Under the pieces are notes generated by a model. That model was not told the DNA's origin, ran no database searches, and saw only the letters and a list, made by a program, of their open reading frames with translations. A stretch of DNA of 64,000 nt from Rhyzopertha dominica (taxonomy: Eukaryota; Arthropoda; Insecta; Coleoptera; Bostrichidae). The position numbers were made by a program, and so were the translations under genes. Where the stretch lies: positions 37,283,325 through 37,347,324 of the forward strand of contig QCXZ01000064.1 in the NCBI GenBank assembly GCA_025024175.1. The letters are read 5' to 3'. Positions 61,801 to 64,000 of this stretch are shown piece after piece. Positions within the stretch are counted from its first letter, which is position 1; each line of letters begins with the position of its first letter.

Positions 61801-62187
61801 CTAACTTTCTCCAATTTGATAGCGATTTCTAGTTAATTAAAAATAACCGCAAATTGCATATCTGATGACGTACTAACACTAGCATCCAAAAATATCATAT
61901 TTTGAACGATATAAATTAAAAACACCCGACGGCTCTTTTAAGGATATATTTTGTTTATTAGAATTCTCAGTTTGACAATGGCCTCGGGAATATGTATATT
62001 CACTATGGCCCTACAATTTCGGAACACCCTTATATGTATTAGAAACTTAAAAATAATAATATAATATAAAAATTGCAATTATTTCGAGAAGAATATGTGA
62101 AAGCAGAGGAAATAGAAAAATTCCCAAGTACCTTCTACACTTTCGTATTTCTGTTCTCAAATACTTCGCACAAAAATTTCTGCTTAC
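58840..62187. other. no gene recognised; GC-rich patch at 60600-60955
   Basis: Mostly AT-rich intronic DNA. About 350 bp at 60600-60955 is distinctly GC-richer and open on the plus strand to a stop at 60952 (Ser/Arg/Lys-rich, no known motif). I could not tell whether it is a mobile-element piece, a promoter-like island or an exon. Confidence 0.45.
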
Positions 62188-62396
62188 CACTCCGTTGTTA
62201 AATTTCCTGACGACGCAGGGAAGCGTGGCCGTACCCCCGATTTGCGCCACGACCACAGTGCAATTTTCCGTTGCGAACACATTCGGCTTTCCACCGCTGG
62301 CGATTTCCTTGACGGCGTTGCTGGTCGCGTGTTCCTTTCCTTTGTGTCGGGACTCGTAGCTGCGGCGATGGCGGAACGCAGCGAGCTCTGTACTTT
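62188..62396 (-). CDS. dpr-like gene, exon for first half of Ig domain 1
   Basis: Translation runs from STELAAFRHRRSYESRHKGK to VVVAQIGGTATLPCVVRKFN, ending NNGV. TATLPC holds the B-strand Cys of Ig1, which pairs with YEC in exon 22993-23203. The preceding stretch is a low-conservation hydrophilic linker, as is usual after the signal peptide in dpr proteins. Acceptor TTGATTGCAG at 62397 and donor GTG|GTAAGC at 62187. Phase 0 at the 3' end fits the next exon exactly. 209 nt, so the preceding exon must end at phase 1. The signal-peptide exon is not found within the remaining 1.6 kb. Confidence 0.9.
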
Positions 62397-64000
62397 CTGC
62401 AATCAAGCAAAAAGGAACGTGGTCAGAATTTTAAGCGGGTTACAGTCTGGATGTCATAAATTTGGGAGGGCTCCCGTTATACCCGGGGCGGGGTCGCGAC
62501 ATCCAAGTGGCATTTACAAATTGTTCGTACATGACGCTAAATAGATTCTAATCTTTAAGATGCGTTGTAATGGGCTGTTTGATAAATTCTTGCCGGCAGA
62601 AAGACCGAATACGTTGTAGAAATCTTTGTTTCATGATTTTTTTCTACTGAATAACTTAAAACAAGTTGGTTGTTTATATATTTAATGATTTTTATCAGCT
62701 AACCTAAACGCCACCTAAAACTCCCAAGGCTCGTATTTACTTTACTTCTCTAGGTACAACCTTGAGTAATATGTCAAATTGAAGGTCTTTTTAAACCCTT
62801 TAAAAATGGCATAGGATCAACCTATCGGTTTTGACCACTTTAAAACTACTTGTAAGTAAAAGAAAATATAATTTTTTCTCCGTTAGCAACTTTAAATCTT
62901 TAAAATTGAATTCTTTTCACGTAACTAGTTTACTTCTCACATAACATACAAAAATATTTAGAGTAAGTTTGATAATCCAATACCTAGATATTTATACTAG
63001 ACTGCAACTATGACCAGTTTTGGCCACATATGCACTTAAAAGTGGCCACCTTACTAGCCTGTTTCGGCCACTTCCTGTAAATAAGGTTCACGCACGAGTA
63101 TATAAGAAAAAATCTATGGACTTACTAGATACTAAACTGAAAGATGTTTTACATAGTGTGTAGATACAAGGGTATAATCTTAAAATTATAAATTGCACAT
63201 CAGGTTTTATGTTTGGTAGTATTTTATTATTTCAGGTACACTAAACATGCCTGTTCTGATCCTTTTAGTAGGCCAGTTGTTTATATCTTCCCAATCATAA
63301 AGTATCTAATCTTTTCTTGTGCCGGCCACTTCCAGTCTGAATCACTTCTTTCCCTCGCAGAAATAAAATACTGTTTTGGTTTGTTTTCCACATTTTTCAT
63401 TAGTCCTGGGCAGGTAGTGGACACTCTCATTTTAGATAACCGTAAACGCTATTGCTGCAACCAACAATACACGATACAGTTATGGATACAACATTCGTAG
63501 ATGGCACTCTGTGCTGTGTGTGTGAAGCATGGCTAACGCAGGCACGCGGGAGTCCGTTTAAATCAAGGTATGTTCAAATCAAGTTGATGTCAAGCTTTGA
63601 TATCTAGCATAAAATTGTCGCAAGTTCCCAACCTATCTAATTATAGGATATTTTAATAATATGTTATAGTAATTATTATTTTGCAACCTGTTAACATTTT
63701 GGTAGCATTTTTCTGTTTAAAATTATATGTAGTATATTGTGACATTGAAGTTGAATACGAAGAAGTTAAGACATTTTGCTTTCATTTTGTACCTGGAAAA
63801 TTATTTAAAAGTGTTAAAATTGTAAGCTTCGACAATGCCGAATGAATGAACTCAAATATCACATTTCACCACTTCCCAAGTGAAGTTGACATGTGCGAAG
63901 AATAGGTAAAACGGACAAACAATTTGGACGTGCAGTCTCGCAGCCTTACATCCATTCGAGCATCATTTGTGGTATGTGGAGAATACTTTCAGCTAATTGC
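62397..64000. other. upstream dpr-like intron or 5' flank
   Basis: No upstream coding exon is recognised. The 62242-62544 plus-strand frame is antisense to the dpr exon and is not a gene. TGGCCAC-type inverted copies occur at about 63013-63072. Confidence 0.5.

Larger units (their letters stand above)
23204..62187 (-). other. giant dpr-like intron (about 39 kb) inside Ig domain 1
   Basis: Starts with GTAAGC (62187-62182) and ends with TTTTTCCAG (23204). It splits Ig1 between the strand after the first Cys and the Trp-bearing C strand, at phase 0. It holds the Ty3/gypsy element, two larger non-LTR relics, nested DNA elements and microsatellites. Very long introns in Ig-superfamily neuronal genes are normal, but most of this length is recognisable mobile DNA. 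Confidence 0.85.

Noticed and set aside
61950..62180. Extension of the dpr Ig1 exon past 62188
   Set aside because: Sequence after GTG is a GTAAGC donor, and the downstream translation departs from the dpr pattern, which resumes at 23203.
1..64000. tRNA, rRNA or CRISPR features
   Set aside because: No cloverleaf-forming tRNA with A/B boxes, no rRNA-like conserved blocks and no spaced direct-repeat array were seen; eukaryotic context.

Overview
This window is arthropod, most likely insect, nuclear DNA. It is AT-rich and gene-poor, with spliced exons, microsatellites and many transposable elements. The only host gene I recognise with confidence is a dpr-type (defective proboscis extension response) two-Ig-domain cell-surface gene on the minus strand. 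Three of its coding exons are visible (62188-62396, 22993-23203, 19712-19999) with matching splice sites and phases. Its 5' exons lie beyond the right edge or are unrecognised, and its 3' exons lie to the left or outside. A single intron of about 39 kb splits the first Ig domain and holds most of the mobile DNA.

Layout, left to right: 1-1310, relic of a pogo/Tigger (jerky-like) DDE transposase, minus strand. 3326-4429, a 1.1-kb TA-flanked fold-back element. 4829-4916, a possible plus-strand first coding exon of an unknown gene. About 13220-13460, tail of a mariner-like transposase. About 17590-17710, RNase H scrap of a retroelement. 18436-19391, an inverted-repeat element carrying a decayed protein-coding fragment. 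19712-23203, two dpr exons, with a one-armed fold-back copy and a short LTR-like piece between them. 23700-25280, a 5'-truncated non-LTR retrotransposon. 30240-30660, another mariner-like transposase relic. 31413-44684, a Ty3/gypsy LTR retrotransposon on the minus strand. About 49550-51500, a decayed endonuclease/RT non-LTR element, minus strand. 52133-54026, a hAT-type non-autonomous element interrupted by a third fold-back copy. 57372-57599, a (TA)n array with an embedded perfect hairpin. About 58370-58830, an RT remnant.

The most notable object is the Ty3/gypsy element. Its Pol polyprotein carries a macro domain of the TARG1/OARD1 (ADP-ribosyl-acyl hydrolase) type between RNase H and integrase, and both catalytic residues known from TARG1 (Lys and Asp) are present. 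LTRs of 810 and 812 bp differ only by two homopolymer indels by eye and are flanked by a GCGT duplication, so insertion looks recent. Downstream of pol is a short env-like region with a signal-peptide-like start and a membrane-anchor-like end, shortened and out of frame. The assembled element is 13.3 kb only because about 3.9 kb of it is present twice on either side of a 100-N gap. I read this as an undetected contig overlap, and one copy is rich in small indels. The inferred real element is about 9.25 kb.

I see no rRNA, tRNA, CRISPR or bacterial features. Element boundaries and family names below come from reading motifs by eye, not from database searches.
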